From: Paraburkholderia phenoliruptrix
GTDB lineage: Bacteria; Pseudomonadota; Gammaproteobacteria; Burkholderiales; Burkholderiaceae
DNA: 64,000 nt
NCBI RefSeq assembly: GCF_902859825.1
Contig: NZ_CADIKB010000028.1
Location: forward strand, 26,495 to 90,494
Reading direction: 5' to 3'
Shown here: one piece after another, positions 52,337 to 63,688 of the stretch
Layout of the letters: each line of letters starts with the position of its first letter
Numbering within the stretch: position 1 is the first letter of the stretch
Position numbers and translations under genes: made by a program
The notes under the pieces: generated by a model
Database searches by the model: none
What the model was told of the DNA's origin: nothing
The model's input: only the letters and a program-made list of their open reading frames with translations

Positions 52337-54445
52337 TCAATGCGCCGCAGCGGGCGCCATGCCGCTGTGCCGCAGCAAGGCGTCGATGTTCGGCTCGCGT
52401 CCGCGGAACGCCTTGAACGATTCCATGGCCGGGCGGCTGCCGCCGACCTCCAGAATCTCCTTGCGATAACGCATGCCCGTGGTCTGATCGAGCACGCTGC
52501 CGCTCGCCGCCTGGGCGGCTTCTTCGAATGCCGCGTAGGCGTCGGCGGACAGCACTTCGGCCCACTTGTAGCTGTAGTAGCCCGCCGCATAGCCGCCCGC
52601 GAAAATATGGCTGAACGTGTTCGGCCAGCGCGAGAAGGGCGCTTGCGGCACGACGTGGAAGCGCTCGTTGATCTCGCTCGCGAGTTGCGTCGCGTTCTTC
52701 GTGCCGTCCACGTCGAAGCCGGTATGCAATTGCATGTCGAACATGGAGAACACGATCTGCCGCAAAGTGCCGAGACCGCTCTGGAAATTCTTCGCGGCGA
52801 GCATCTTGTCGAACAGTTCGCGCGGCAGCGGCCGGGCGGTGTCGACGTGCGAGGTCATGTCCGAGAGCACGTCCCACTCCCAGCAAAAGTTCTCCATGAA
52901 TTGCGACGGCAGTTCGACCGCGTCCCACTCGACGCCGTTGATGCCCGAGACGCCCAGCTCGTCGACACGCGTGAGCATGTGATGCAGCCCATGGCCGAAT
53001 TCATGGAACAGCGTGATGACCTCGTCGTGCGTGAAGCAGGCGGGCTTGCCGCCGACCGGCGCCGAGAAGTTGCAGGTCAGATACGCCACCGGCGTTTGCA
53101 CGCCGCCGTGCGTATGCTTATGACGGCCGCGCGCGTCGTCCATCCACGCGCCGCCGCGTTTGCCTTCGCGCGCGTACAGATCGAGGTAAAACTGCGCGAC
53201 GAGACCGCCGTCCTGGTTCTCGACGCGGAAAAAGCGCACGTCCGGATGCCAGACCGCCGCCTCGTCACGGCGAATGCGCACGCCGAAGAGCGTCTCCGTG
53301 ACCTTGAACAGGCCCTTGAATACGACGTCTTCCGGAAAGTACTGTTTGACTTCGTTTTCGGAGAACGAATAGCGCTTTTGACGCAGGCGCTCCGCGGCAA
53401 ACGTCATGTCCCACGGTTGCAGGTCGGCGAGACCCAGTTCACCGGCCGCGAATTCGCGCAACTCCTTCCAGTCCTGCTCGGCATGCGGCCGCGCGCGCGT
53501 GGCGAGGTCTTCAAGAAACGCCATGACCTGTTCCGGCGATTCCGCCATTTTCGGCGCGAGCGAGACCTCGGCGAAATTCCGGTAGCCGAGTATGTGCGCT
53601 TCTTCCGCGCGCAGCTTCAACTGCTCGGCGAGCACCGCCGTGTTGTCCCATTCGGACTTGCCGTTGCCGTATTGCGGACCGAGCTCGGACGCGCGCGTCA
53701 CATAGGCGCGGTACATCGCTTCGCGCATCGGCCTGTTTTCCGAGTACTGCATGACCGGAAAATACGACGGGAAATGCAGCGTGAATTTATAGCCGCTCTT
53801 GCCTTCGCGCTCGGCTGCTTCTTTCGCGGCTTCGATCACGTCTTCGGGCAGGCCGGCGAGTTCTGTCTCATTGCCGGCTTCCACGAAGTACGCATACGCG
53901 TTGGTCGCATCGAGCACGTGATCTGAAAACGCTTTCGACAGCGCCGCCTGGCGTTCCTGCAATTCGGCGAAATGCGGCTTCTGGTCTTCGGGCAATTCCG
54001 CGCCCGACAGTCGGAAGTCGCGCAGCGCGTTGCTGAGAATCTTCTTGCGCTCGCCGGTGAGCGATGCGAAGTCGTCGCTGGCGTTCAGCGCCTTGTATTT
54101 CTCATACAGCGCGAGGTTTTGTCCGACGCTCGACCAGAATTCGGTGACACGTGGCAGGTTTTCGCCGTACACGGCCCGCAATTCGGGCGTATCGGCGACG
54201 GCGTTCAGATGACCGACAATGCTCCACGCGCGCGACAGCGGTTCCGTCGCGCGCTCGACGGGCTCGACGACATCGGCCCACGAAGCCGGTGTGATGGGCT
54301 CGGCCGCGCGCGCCACTGCGGCTGCCGCGTCGGCGAGCAGCACGTCGAGCGCCGGCGTGACATGTTCGGGGCGGATTTCGCCAAAGCGCGGCAGATCGGA
54401 GAAATCGAGGAGCGGATTGTCGTGATTCGGGACGGTAGTGGACAT
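52337..54445 (-). CDS. prlC: Oligopeptidase A (M3 metallopeptidase)
   Basis: The 702-residue protein is an M3 peptidase with the zinc motif HEFGHGLHH, a distal Glu in the following helix (VEWDAVELPSQFMEN) and the C-terminal GYAAGYYSYKWAEV segment that closes over the substrate. It degrades short peptides, including cleaved signal peptides, in the cytoplasm. The start at 54445 (MSTTVPNHDNPLLDF) has AGGAAG upstream and matches the family; the longer frame to 54532 does not. The stretch 54446-54738 to the divergent acyltransferase has no gene. Confidence 0.95.
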   Translation of the reverse strand: MSTTVPNHDNPLLDFSDLPRFGEIRPEHVTPALDVLLADAAAAVARAAEPITPASWADVVEPVERATEPLSRAWSIVGHLNAVADTPELRAVYGENLPRVTEFWSSVGQNLALYEKYKALNASDDFASLTGERKKILSNALRDFRLSGAELPEDQKPHFAELQERQAALSKAFSDHVLDATNAYAYFVEAGNETELAGLPEDVIEAAKEAAEREGKSGYKFTLHFPSYFPVMQYSENRPMREAMYRAYVTRASELGPQYGNGKSEWDNTAVLAEQLKLRAEEAHILGYRNFAEVSLAPKMAESPEQVMAFLEDLATRARPHAEQDWKELREFAAGELGLADLQPWDMTFAAERLRQKRYSFSENEVKQYFPEDVVFKGLFKVTETLFGVRIRRDEAAVWHPDVRFFRVENQDGGLVAQFYLDLYAREGKRGGAWMDDARGRHKHTHGGVQTPVAYLTCNFSAPVGGKPACFTHDEVITLFHEFGHGLHHMLTRVDELGVSGINGVEWDAVELPSQFMENFCWEWDVLSDMTSHVDTARPLPRELFDKMLAAKNFQSGLGTLRQIVFSMFDMQLHTGFDVDGTKNATQLASEINERFHVVPQAPFSRWPNTFSHIFAGGYAAGYYSYKWAEVLSADAYAAFEEAAQAASGSVLDQTTGMRYRKEILEVGGSRPAMESFKAFRGREPNIDALLRHSGMAPAAAH

Positions 54446-54738
54446 GAGGCTTCCTGTCTGACGCGGGTGAACGGGTATTCGGTACTTTAGCCGGTGCGCG
54501 GCGCCGCGCGCGCGGCGGTGCCGGTTGTGCACCTGACATCGACATTATTGGGGCAGGGTGGGCCGATTCCAATGCCGGCCTACAAATTACCAGATGTCGC
54601 GGCCCCCGGCGCTTCTGTGCGAAAGCGAACGGTGCGAAAGAGTGCCGCGCCGCATCCTGACGTGTCCCTCGCTCATTGTCGAGCGGTCGCACGGCAACCG
54701 GGCTCGCGGTTGCCGGCGTTTTCCTGCCAGAGGTCTCG

Positions 54739-55905
54739 ATGCACCCGCTTTCGCATGCTCTATCGCGCAACGGCAACAACTTCGACCTGGTGCGGCTCGT
54801 GGCCGCCGTGTCCGTCGTCTACGGTCATTCGTATCTGCTGCAGGCACCGGACGGCACGAGCGACTGGGTGCAGAACGCGCTCGGTTTCGACGGCTTCGGC
54901 GCGCTCGGCGTCTATGCGTTCTTCCTGCTAAGCGGCATGCTCGTGACCGCGAGCTTCGACCGGCAACGCTCGGTGCCGCGCTTCGCCGTGCTGCGCATCG
55001 CGCGCCTGTGGCCGGCGGTGGCGCTCGGCTCGCTGGTGACGGTGTTCGTCGTCGGGCCGCTATTTACGACGTTGCCTTTGCGAGCGTATTTCAGCTCGGG
55101 CATGACGTGGTCGAACCTGGACAACTTTTCCACCATCGTCATGAAAACGGGCTGGGCGCTGCCCGGCGTGTTCGAACACAACCGTTTTCCCGTCGACGTC
55201 TGCGCTCCGCTGTGGACGCTGCCGCTCGAAGTGCGCTGCTACCTCATCGTGCTCGTGACCGGCATGCTCGGGCTGTTGTCGAGCCCGCGCGGCGCGGCGC
55301 TGGCGGCGGCGCTCGGGATTGCCGCGTTCGTGTTGCGCGTGCATGTGGCGCCGCATCTCGGCCCGCATTCGCTGCCCCTCGTGCAGATCGGTCTGCGCGA
55401 CTTCAGCGAGACGCCCGGCGGCTATTCGTTCTGGCCGGAGCCGTTTTTCATGCTCGGCATGCTGCTCTATGGTTGGCGCGAGCGTATCAGCATCAGCGGT
55501 CTGGCGGCGCTCGGCTTCACGATGGTGTTTCTGGTGTTCCGCGACACGGCGGGCGCACAGCCGCTCTTCTATCTGGCCTTCGTGTACGGGGTGCTGTGGG
55601 CCGGGACGACGCCGTTATTGCAGCGCTTCGTGCCGCGCCATGACTACTCGTACGGCATCTATCTGTATGGCTTCATGGTGCAGCAATGCGTCGCGAATAT
55701 CGCGCCGCAATTGAGCCACGTGACGGCCGTGCTGGTCGCCGCGCCGTTGATCCTGCTGTGCGCGGCTGTGTCGTGGCACTGTGTGGAGCGCCCGGTGCTG
55801 ATGTGGTGCCGCGCGCGCCTCGCGCGTCGGCGCGCGATGGCGGCGGAGGCGACGGGGGAAGCGGCGGCGGGCGCCGGGCGCGGCGCGCGTCAAACCGTGC
55901 GCTGA
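54739..55905 (+). CDS. OafA-type acyltransferase (acyltransferase 3 family)
   Basis: The 388-residue protein has about ten membrane helices and the AT3 motifs: FDLVRLVAAVSVVYGHSYLL, with the conserved Arg and His, GVYAFFLLSGMLVTASF, LRIARLWPAV and LWTLPLEVRCYLIV. These proteins move acetyl or other acyl groups across the membrane onto surface sugars such as O-antigen, exopolysaccharide or peptidoglycan. No periplasmic SGNH domain is attached. AGAGG precedes the ATG. No polysaccharide genes are nearby, so the acceptor is unknown. Confidence 0.85.
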   Translation: MHPLSHALSRNGNNFDLVRLVAAVSVVYGHSYLLQAPDGTSDWVQNALGFDGFGALGVYAFFLLSGMLVTASFDRQRSVPRFAVLRIARLWPAVALGSLVTVFVVGPLFTTLPLRAYFSSGMTWSNLDNFSTIVMKTGWALPGVFEHNRFPVDVCAPLWTLPLEVRCYLIVLVTGMLGLLSSPRGAALAAALGIAAFVLRVHVAPHLGPHSLPLVQIGLRDFSETPGGYSFWPEPFFMLGMLLYGWRERISISGLAALGFTMVFLVFRDTAGAQPLFYLAFVYGVLWAGTTPLLQRFVPRHDYSYGIYLYGFMVQQCVANIAPQLSHVTAVLVAAPLILLCAAVSWHCVERPVLMWCRARLARRRAMAAEATGEAAAGAGRGARQTVR

Positions 55906-56121
55906 GGGGCTGCGGTCAGCCAGCGCGGGTTTGAGCTGCCCGGAGGGTGTGATGCGAGGCGGGGTAGCGAGACGGACGCCAGTGAACCGGACAGCGTGAA
56001 TCAACGGCACGCGGATGCTGGACGCGCGGTTGATGGTTAATGTCGGTGGGGTGGCCGGTGGAGCAGTGAGTCGAGCGGTGGGTTGCGCCGCTCGTCGCAT
56101 CGTGGGTTGCGTAGCGAGTTG

Positions 56122-56160
56122 AAAGCGCCGGGCTGGCAGTTGCCCAGCGCTTTCCTTTTT
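56122..56160 (+). terminator. Terminator between acyltransferase and folD
   Basis: AAAGCGCCGGGC and GCCCAGCGCTTT pair with one mismatch around an 8-base loop, followed by CCTTTTT on the plus strand. It ends transcripts coming from the acyltransferase side; the folD stop lies just beyond it. Confidence 0.75.
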
Positions 56161-56163
56161 GCT

Positions 56164-57024
56164 TCAGCCCTTGCGGGCGGCCTCGCGCTCAGCAGCTTCG
56201 ATGGTATTCACCAGCAGCATCGTAATGGTCATCGGACCGACGCCGCCCGGCACCGGCGTGATGTAGCCGGCCACTTCCTTCACGCCCGCAAAGTCGACGT
56301 CGCCGCACAGCTTGCCGGCCTCGTCGCGATTCATGCCGACGTCGATCACCGCGGCGCCCGGCTTCACCATGTCGGCGGTCAGAATGTTGCGCAGGCCGGT
56401 GGCGGCGACCACGATGTCGGCGTGGCGCGTGTGCGCCGCCAGGTCCCGCGTCTTGCTGTGGCAGATCGTGACGGTGGCCCCGGCTTCGAGCAGCAGCAGC
56501 GCCATCGGCTTGCCGACAATGTTCGAGCGGCCGATCACCACCGCGTTCGCGCCTTGCAGCGGAATCTCATAGGCGGCCAGCATTTTCATCACGCCGTAGG
56601 GCGTGCACGGCCGGAACAGCGGCTGGCCGGTCAGGAGCGCGCCAGCGTTGGCGACGTGAAAGCCGTCCACGTCCTTTTCCGGGGCGATCGCCTCGATCAC
56701 CTTGTGGCTGTCGATATGCGGCGGCAGCGGCAGTTGCACGAGAATGCCGTGGATGCGCGGGTCGCGGTTGAGTTCGTCGATACGTTCCAGCAGCTCCGCT
56801 TCGGACAGGTCCGCCGGATAACGGTCGAGCGACGAACCCAGGCCGTTGTCGTGGCACGCCTTGACCTTGTTGCGCACGTACACCTCGCTGGCCGGATTGT
56901 CGCCGACCAGCACGACGGCGAGGCCCGGCTGATGGCCGCGGGCGGTCAGGGCGGCAGCGCGCGCGGCGACGTCGGCGCGCAGGGTCTTGGAGAGGGCGAG
57001 GCCGTCGATCAGTTTGGCAGTCAT
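56164..57024 (-). CDS. folD: Bifunctional methylene-THF dehydrogenase / methenyl-THF cyclohydrolase
   Basis: The 286-residue protein has the FolD motifs: VGDNPASEVYVRNKVKAC, with the catalytic Tyr and Lys, GILVQLPLPPH, EKDVDGFH, NIVGKPMALLLL for NADP binding, and the signature PVPGGVGPMT. It converts 5,10-methylene-tetrahydrofolate to 10-formyl-tetrahydrofolate in one-carbon metabolism. A longer open frame upstream of the ATG runs through the tandem repeat and the antisense of the regulator gene and is not coding. The 253 bases between its start and the tandem repeat hold no gene. Confidence 0.95.
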   Translation of the reverse strand: MTAKLIDGLALSKTLRADVAARAAALTARGHQPGLAVVLVGDNPASEVYVRNKVKACHDNGLGSSLDRYPADLSEAELLERIDELNRDPRIHGILVQLPLPPHIDSHKVIEAIAPEKDVDGFHVANAGALLTGQPLFRPCTPYGVMKMLAAYEIPLQGANAVVIGRSNIVGKPMALLLLEAGATVTICHSKTRDLAAHTRHADIVVAATGLRNILTADMVKPGAAVIDVGMNRDEAGKLCGDVDFAGVKEVAGYITPVPGGVGPMTITMLLVNTIEAAEREAARKG

Positions 57025-57276
57025 GGTCGGTCGAGAGGGGCAGTGTGGAAAGCGGAGCAGCGCGTGCCGCGCACGATGGCGCTTTTCAGCAGCAATGGGT
57101 CGGCACAGGAAAAGCGCGCGAAGCCGATCGGCGATAGGCGTGGCTGCAAAGTCCGTCATTATACCGGCGCGAGCGGCCAGGCCGCCGAGGTCCGCATCAA
57201 GGATGCCGGGCGGCGGTGCAAGGAAGTGCAGAAGCTGGGGCGCGAGCCCGGACGGAAGGGACCAAGCGGACTGGCT

Positions 57277-57393
57277 AAGCGGACCAACGAAGCGGACCAA
57301 CGAAGCGGACCAACGAAGCGGACCAACGAAGCGGACCAACGAAGCGGACCAACGAAGCGGACCAACGAAGCGGACCAACAAAGCGGACGAAAG
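57277..57393. repeat. 13-bp tandem repeat between folD and the response regulator gene
   Basis: AAGCGGACCAACG is repeated head to tail: seven perfect copies from 57277, an eighth with one change from 57368, and a degenerate ninth from 57381. As the unit is not a multiple of three, the repeat reads through all frames and makes false long open frames on both strands. The rest of 57025-57473 holds no gene. Copy number is likely to vary between strains. Confidence 0.95.
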
Positions 57394-57473
57394 CCTGCTG
57401 GCGAGCCGGACAGCATCAATCCGGCCGACGGTGCGCGGCGCGCCGCGGCGAGTGCCGCGCGCGCCGCCGACGC

Positions 57474-58118
57474 TTATTGTGCCGGTTGCGGCTTGTTGGA
57501 CAGCGCGAGTCGCAGCAGATCGGCGACCGTGTTGACGTTGAGCTTTTCCTTGATGTTCGCGCGGTGGGCTTCCACCGTCTTGATGCTGATGCCGAGGTCG
57601 TCGGCGATCTGCTTGTTCAGGCGGCCCGCGATGATGCGCTCGAGCACCTGATGCTCGCGCGCGGTCAGCTTGCCGAGACGCTCCGCGGCCGCGCGTTGCT
57701 GCTGCACGCTGGTGCTTTCGCTGCGCGCCTTGTCGAGCATGCGCTCCACGAGCTTGCGCAGTTCGGCTTCGTCGAACGGTTTTTCGATGAAGTCCATCGC
57801 GCCTTTTTTCATCGTGGACACCGCCATCGGCACGTCGCCGTGACCCGTCACGAAGATGATCGGCAGCGACGCGTTGTCGGCGATCAGGCGTTCCTGCAGT
57901 TCCAGTCCGCTCATGCCGGACATCCGCACATCGAGAATCAGGCAGGCGATCTGGCCCGGATGCTGGTGCGGCTGCCACGCGTCGATAAACTGCTCGGCGC
58001 TGGAGAAGCACTGCACGCGGTAGCCGTTCGCCTCCAGCAGCCAGCGCAGCGAATCTCGCACGGCCTCGTCGTCGTCGACGACAAAGACAGTTTCCTGTGT
58101 GGTGACTGGGCTGTTCAT
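57474..58118 (-). CDS. FixJ/DctR-type response regulator
   Basis: The 214-residue protein has a receiver domain (VFVVDDDEAVRDSLRWLL, acceptor D63 in LILDVRMSG, VTGHGDVPMAV, conserved Lys in FIEKPFD) and a LuxR-type helix-turn-helix (LTAREHQVLERIIAGRLNKQIADDLGISIKTVEAHRANI). This is the FixJ/TodT/DctR class. Its start overlaps the stop of the kinase gene by 4 bases, so the two form one system. Targets are unknown. Confidence 0.92.
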   Translation of the reverse strand: MNSPVTTQETVFVVDDDEAVRDSLRWLLEANGYRVQCFSSAEQFIDAWQPHQHPGQIACLILDVRMSGMSGLELQERLIADNASLPIIFVTGHGDVPMAVSTMKKGAMDFIEKPFDEAELRKLVERMLDKARSESTSVQQQRAAAERLGKLTAREHQVLERIIAGRLNKQIADDLGISIKTVEAHRANIKEKLNVNTVADLLRLALSNKPQPAQ

Positions 58119-60640
58119 AGCTCTCCCGTAACGGTTTGTGGTGTCGGCGCCTCGGACCCGCCGTTGCTCGGGCCGTCAGGCTCTCCAATAGGCAGACTGC
58201 AGTGGAACGTGGCGCCCGTGATGTGGCCGTCGGACTCGACGTTGTTCACCACCCACAGACGACCGCGGTGCGATTCGATAATCGAACGGCAAATGTTCAG
58301 CCCCATGCCCATGCCGTCGGACTTGGTGCTGTAAAACGGTTCGAACAGCCGCTCGGCCGTGGCTTCGTCGACGCCCGGCCCCTGGTCGACGAGGCTGATG
58401 CAGACAAAGCCGCTCTCCAGCCGCACGACCACGCGGATCACCGGATCGACCGCGTTGGGCCGCGCTTCCGCCATGGCCTCGGCGGCGTTCTTCAACAGGT
58501 TCACCAGTACCTGCTCGATCAGCACCGGGTCGACGTAGATGACCGGCAGCCGCGAGCGCATGTCGGTGACGATGCGAATGCGCCGTTTGCGCGCCTCGAT
58601 TTCCGCGAGACCCACGGCGTCCGCGACGATGTCCGCGACGCGCGTGGCCTGCCGCTTCGGCTCGCTGCGTTTCACGAACTCGCGAATGCGCTTGATGATC
58701 ATGCCGGCGCGCACCGCCTGTTGGGCGGTCTTTTCGAGCACGGGCAGCAGATTGTCAGGCGTCGTCCGACCCGATTTAACCAGTGCAACGGTTCCGGAGC
58801 AATAGTTGTTGATCGCGGCGAGGGGCTGATTCAGTTCGTGCGCGAGCGACGAGGCCATTTCGCCCATCGTCATCAGGCGGCTCGTGAATTGCAGCTTTTC
58901 GTCCTGCTGGCGCGACAGCTCCTGCGCCTGCTTGCGCGTGGTGATGTCGGTTGCGATCTGCATCTGCGCGAGGTGGCCGTCCACCCATTGAATGTACTGG
59001 CGGCGCACCTCGAACCATTTCTGGATGCTTTGCACATAGATTTCCTGCGCGTCGGCCGTACTTTCGGTCAGCGCGGCGGCGGGCAAGCCGGCGAAGGTGT
59101 CCACCATGTCGATCGAATCCGACGATGCCTGCGAGCTGTCGAAGCCGCCGCCCGCCAGTTCCAGATGGCCGTCCGGGCGAATGCCGAACAGGTGCCGGTA
59201 GTAGCGGTTAGCGAACAGCAGCTCGGCTTCGTCGGCGGCGAGCACGGACACGGCGGCGTCGAGACTTTCGAGCACGGTGGTGAAGCGCTCGTGCGCGGCG
59301 GCAAGTTCCTCGCGCGCCCGCTTCGGTTCGGTGATGTCCGTCATCGACGACATCCAGCCGGTCTGGCGGCCCGAGCTGTCGATGAGCGGCGACACGTAAA
59401 GGCGCGCATGGAACGTGGAGCCGTCCTTGCGACGCACCCGCAGCTCGAAGCCCGACGACGGCGCCTTGCCGCGCAGCGTCATGTCGAGCTGGCGCTGCAT
59501 TTCCGGATAGGCGTCGCGCGGCCAGTACGCGAAAGGCGCCGTCTTGCCGACGAGGTCGCTTTCATCCCAGCCGGTCATGCGGCAGAACGCCGGGTTCACG
59601 TGCGTGATGCGGCCGTGCATGTCGAGCACGCGCATGCCGATCAGCACGGAGTTTTCCATTGCACGACGGAAGAAGGCTTCCGCATACAGCGCCTGTTGCG
59701 CCTCGAAACGCTGCCGCGTGTGTTTCCACAGGCTCCACAGACTCCACAGCACGAAGCAGGACAGACCCGCGACGAGCCACACCAGCGTGTTGTTGGTGAA
59801 GTTCGTCATTTGCGGGAACGCGTACACGCGCACCGAGACGCCCTGGCCCGGCGGGTCGAGCGGCAGGTCGTAGAACATGTCGCGCGGCAGGCGCGGCCGC
59901 GTGGACGTGGTGGTCAGTTCGCGGTTGTTCGCGTCGATGATCGAAATCTTGTACTTGGCCGACAGCTCAGGCGGAATGTCGTGCTTGAGAATGCCTTCCA
60001 CCGAGAACACCGCGGCGATTGAGCCGAGAAAGTCGCGGTCGCGGAACACCGGCGTCTGTAGCGTGATGTAGCCGTTGCCGACGTCGTCGTAGATGAGCGG
60101 CGAATACACCTGGCGGCGCGTGCTGCGCGCCTCGGCAAAGGCGGCTTTGACCGCCTCGTCCATTTGCGTGTCGTTCGGCCTTGCAAGACGCTGGCCGAAC
60201 ACGGGCAACGCGGTATTAGGCCAGCGCGGCTGCTGCTGGCTCGTGTACCAGTTCATGTAGAGGATTTCGGGATGCCCCTGCATGATGTCCGTGGTGGACA
60301 CCTGGAACGAATGGGGATCGGCGTGGCCCGCGGCGAGGTCGCGCGCGAGCGCCTGGATCTGTTCCTGCGCGCCCGTCATGGAAAGACGGATCTGCTGCTG
60401 CGCCCAGGCGACGTTGCGGTAAAGCGTGTCTTCCTGCTGCTGCTGCTCGCGCCGGTTCAGACTCCACAAAATCAGGCTCATGACGACCAGGAACACGAGG
60501 ATCGACAGAAGCGGCGTGAGCAAATAGGAATTGGACCACCATGGCCCATGGTGCCAGCGGGAGGACGGCGACGAATCCGCCGGCGAACCAGCGGTGCGCG
60601 CCGATCGAGCGAAAAGCCGTTCGGTGAACATGCGTGGCAT
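58115..60640 (-). CDS. DctS-type membrane sensor histidine kinase
   Basis: The protein (841 residues from ATG 60640) has a membrane helix near residue 45 (LLTPLLSILVFLVVMSLIL), a periplasmic sensor domain of about 210 residues, a second helix (TLVWLVAGLSCFVLWSL), two PAS domains (about 315-440 and 445-570) and a kinase core with SSLAHELNQPLAAINNYCSG, NLLKNAAEAM, DQGPGVDEA and GMGMGLNICRSIIE. The class includes DctS sensors for C4-dicarboxylates, but no dicarboxylate transporter gene is next to it, so the signal is open. ATG 60631 is an equal alternative. Confidence 0.9.
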   Translation of the reverse strand: MPRMFTERLFARSARTAGSPADSSPSSRWHHGPWWSNSYLLTPLLSILVFLVVMSLILWSLNRREQQQQEDTLYRNVAWAQQQIRLSMTGAQEQIQALARDLAAGHADPHSFQVSTTDIMQGHPEILYMNWYTSQQQPRWPNTALPVFGQRLARPNDTQMDEAVKAAFAEARSTRRQVYSPLIYDDVGNGYITLQTPVFRDRDFLGSIAAVFSVEGILKHDIPPELSAKYKISIIDANNRELTTTSTRPRLPRDMFYDLPLDPPGQGVSVRVYAFPQMTNFTNNTLVWLVAGLSCFVLWSLWSLWKHTRQRFEAQQALYAEAFFRRAMENSVLIGMRVLDMHGRITHVNPAFCRMTGWDESDLVGKTAPFAYWPRDAYPEMQRQLDMTLRGKAPSSGFELRVRRKDGSTFHARLYVSPLIDSSGRQTGWMSSMTDITEPKRAREELAAAHERFTTVLESLDAAVSVLAADEAELLFANRYYRHLFGIRPDGHLELAGGGFDSSQASSDSIDMVDTFAGLPAAALTESTADAQEIYVQSIQKWFEVRRQYIQWVDGHLAQMQIATDITTRKQAQELSRQQDEKLQFTSRLMTMGEMASSLAHELNQPLAAINNYCSGTVALVKSGRTTPDNLLPVLEKTAQQAVRAGMIIKRIREFVKRSEPKRQATRVADIVADAVGLAEIEARKRRIRIVTDMRSRLPVIYVDPVLIEQVLVNLLKNAAEAMAEARPNAVDPVIRVVVRLESGFVCISLVDQGPGVDEATAERLFEPFYSTKSDGMGMGLNICRSIIESHRGRLWVVNNVESDGHITGATFHCSLPIGEPDGPSNGGSEAPTPQTVTGEL

Positions 60641-60742
60641 TGTAGCGCAGCGCGTCCCTCGCAAATGGCGCAAAAAACCACGGAAAGTGCCGCTAATCGG
60701 CGCACACTAGCCGACGTATCGGCTCAAAGGCAGTCAAATCAG

Positions 60743-60811
60743 GTTGCGCCGCAACAATTTTTCGCATTATGAGAATCGATCTCGTAATTCGAAAATTTTG
60801 TTGCGCCGACG
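60743..60811. promoter_or_regulatory. Large palindrome upstream of aceE
   Basis: Arms 60750-60772 and 60782-60805 pair over about 23 positions with few mismatches and one bulge around a centre near 60777 (GAGA-n-TCTC). The outer part holds GTTGCGCCGCAAC (60743-60755), itself an inverted repeat, and a copy of GTTGCGCCG at 60800-60808. This looks like a cluster of operator sites for a dimeric repressor between the kinase gene and aceE. Confidence 0.6.
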
Positions 60812-60830
60812 TCAGGACCCTTATTACAAT
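60801..60830 (+). promoter_or_regulatory. Possible aceE promoter
   Basis: TTGCGC (60801-60806) and TACAAT (60825-60830) are 18 bases apart. The -35 half overlaps the right arm of the palindrome, so a bound regulator would block it. Confidence 0.5.
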
Positions 60831-60906
60831 CGGCCGAAGCTGCCGCGGCCGTGCTTCGTCCGCGTCGTCTGTTCACAGAGCGTTCCTCTATATCCAGGAG
60901 ACGAGC

Positions 60907-63603
<2,697 letters not shown>

Positions 63604-63688
63604 GGCATCATTCCCCGTGTGCCACGGCGTGCGCGCCGTCCCTGAGCGATCAGGGGCGGCCGCGTGCGCGGCCCAGGAGACACTAACA

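Noticed and set aside
51482..53926. 814-codon plus-strand frame across the CodA-like gene end and prlC
   Set aside because: It crosses a strong terminator and lies antisense to prlC, which has HEFGH and family-length homology.
57025..58188. Open frame extending folD upstream through the tandem repeat
   Set aside because: The extension runs through a 13-bp repeat and antisense to the response regulator; folD proper starts at 57024 with the normal family N-terminus.
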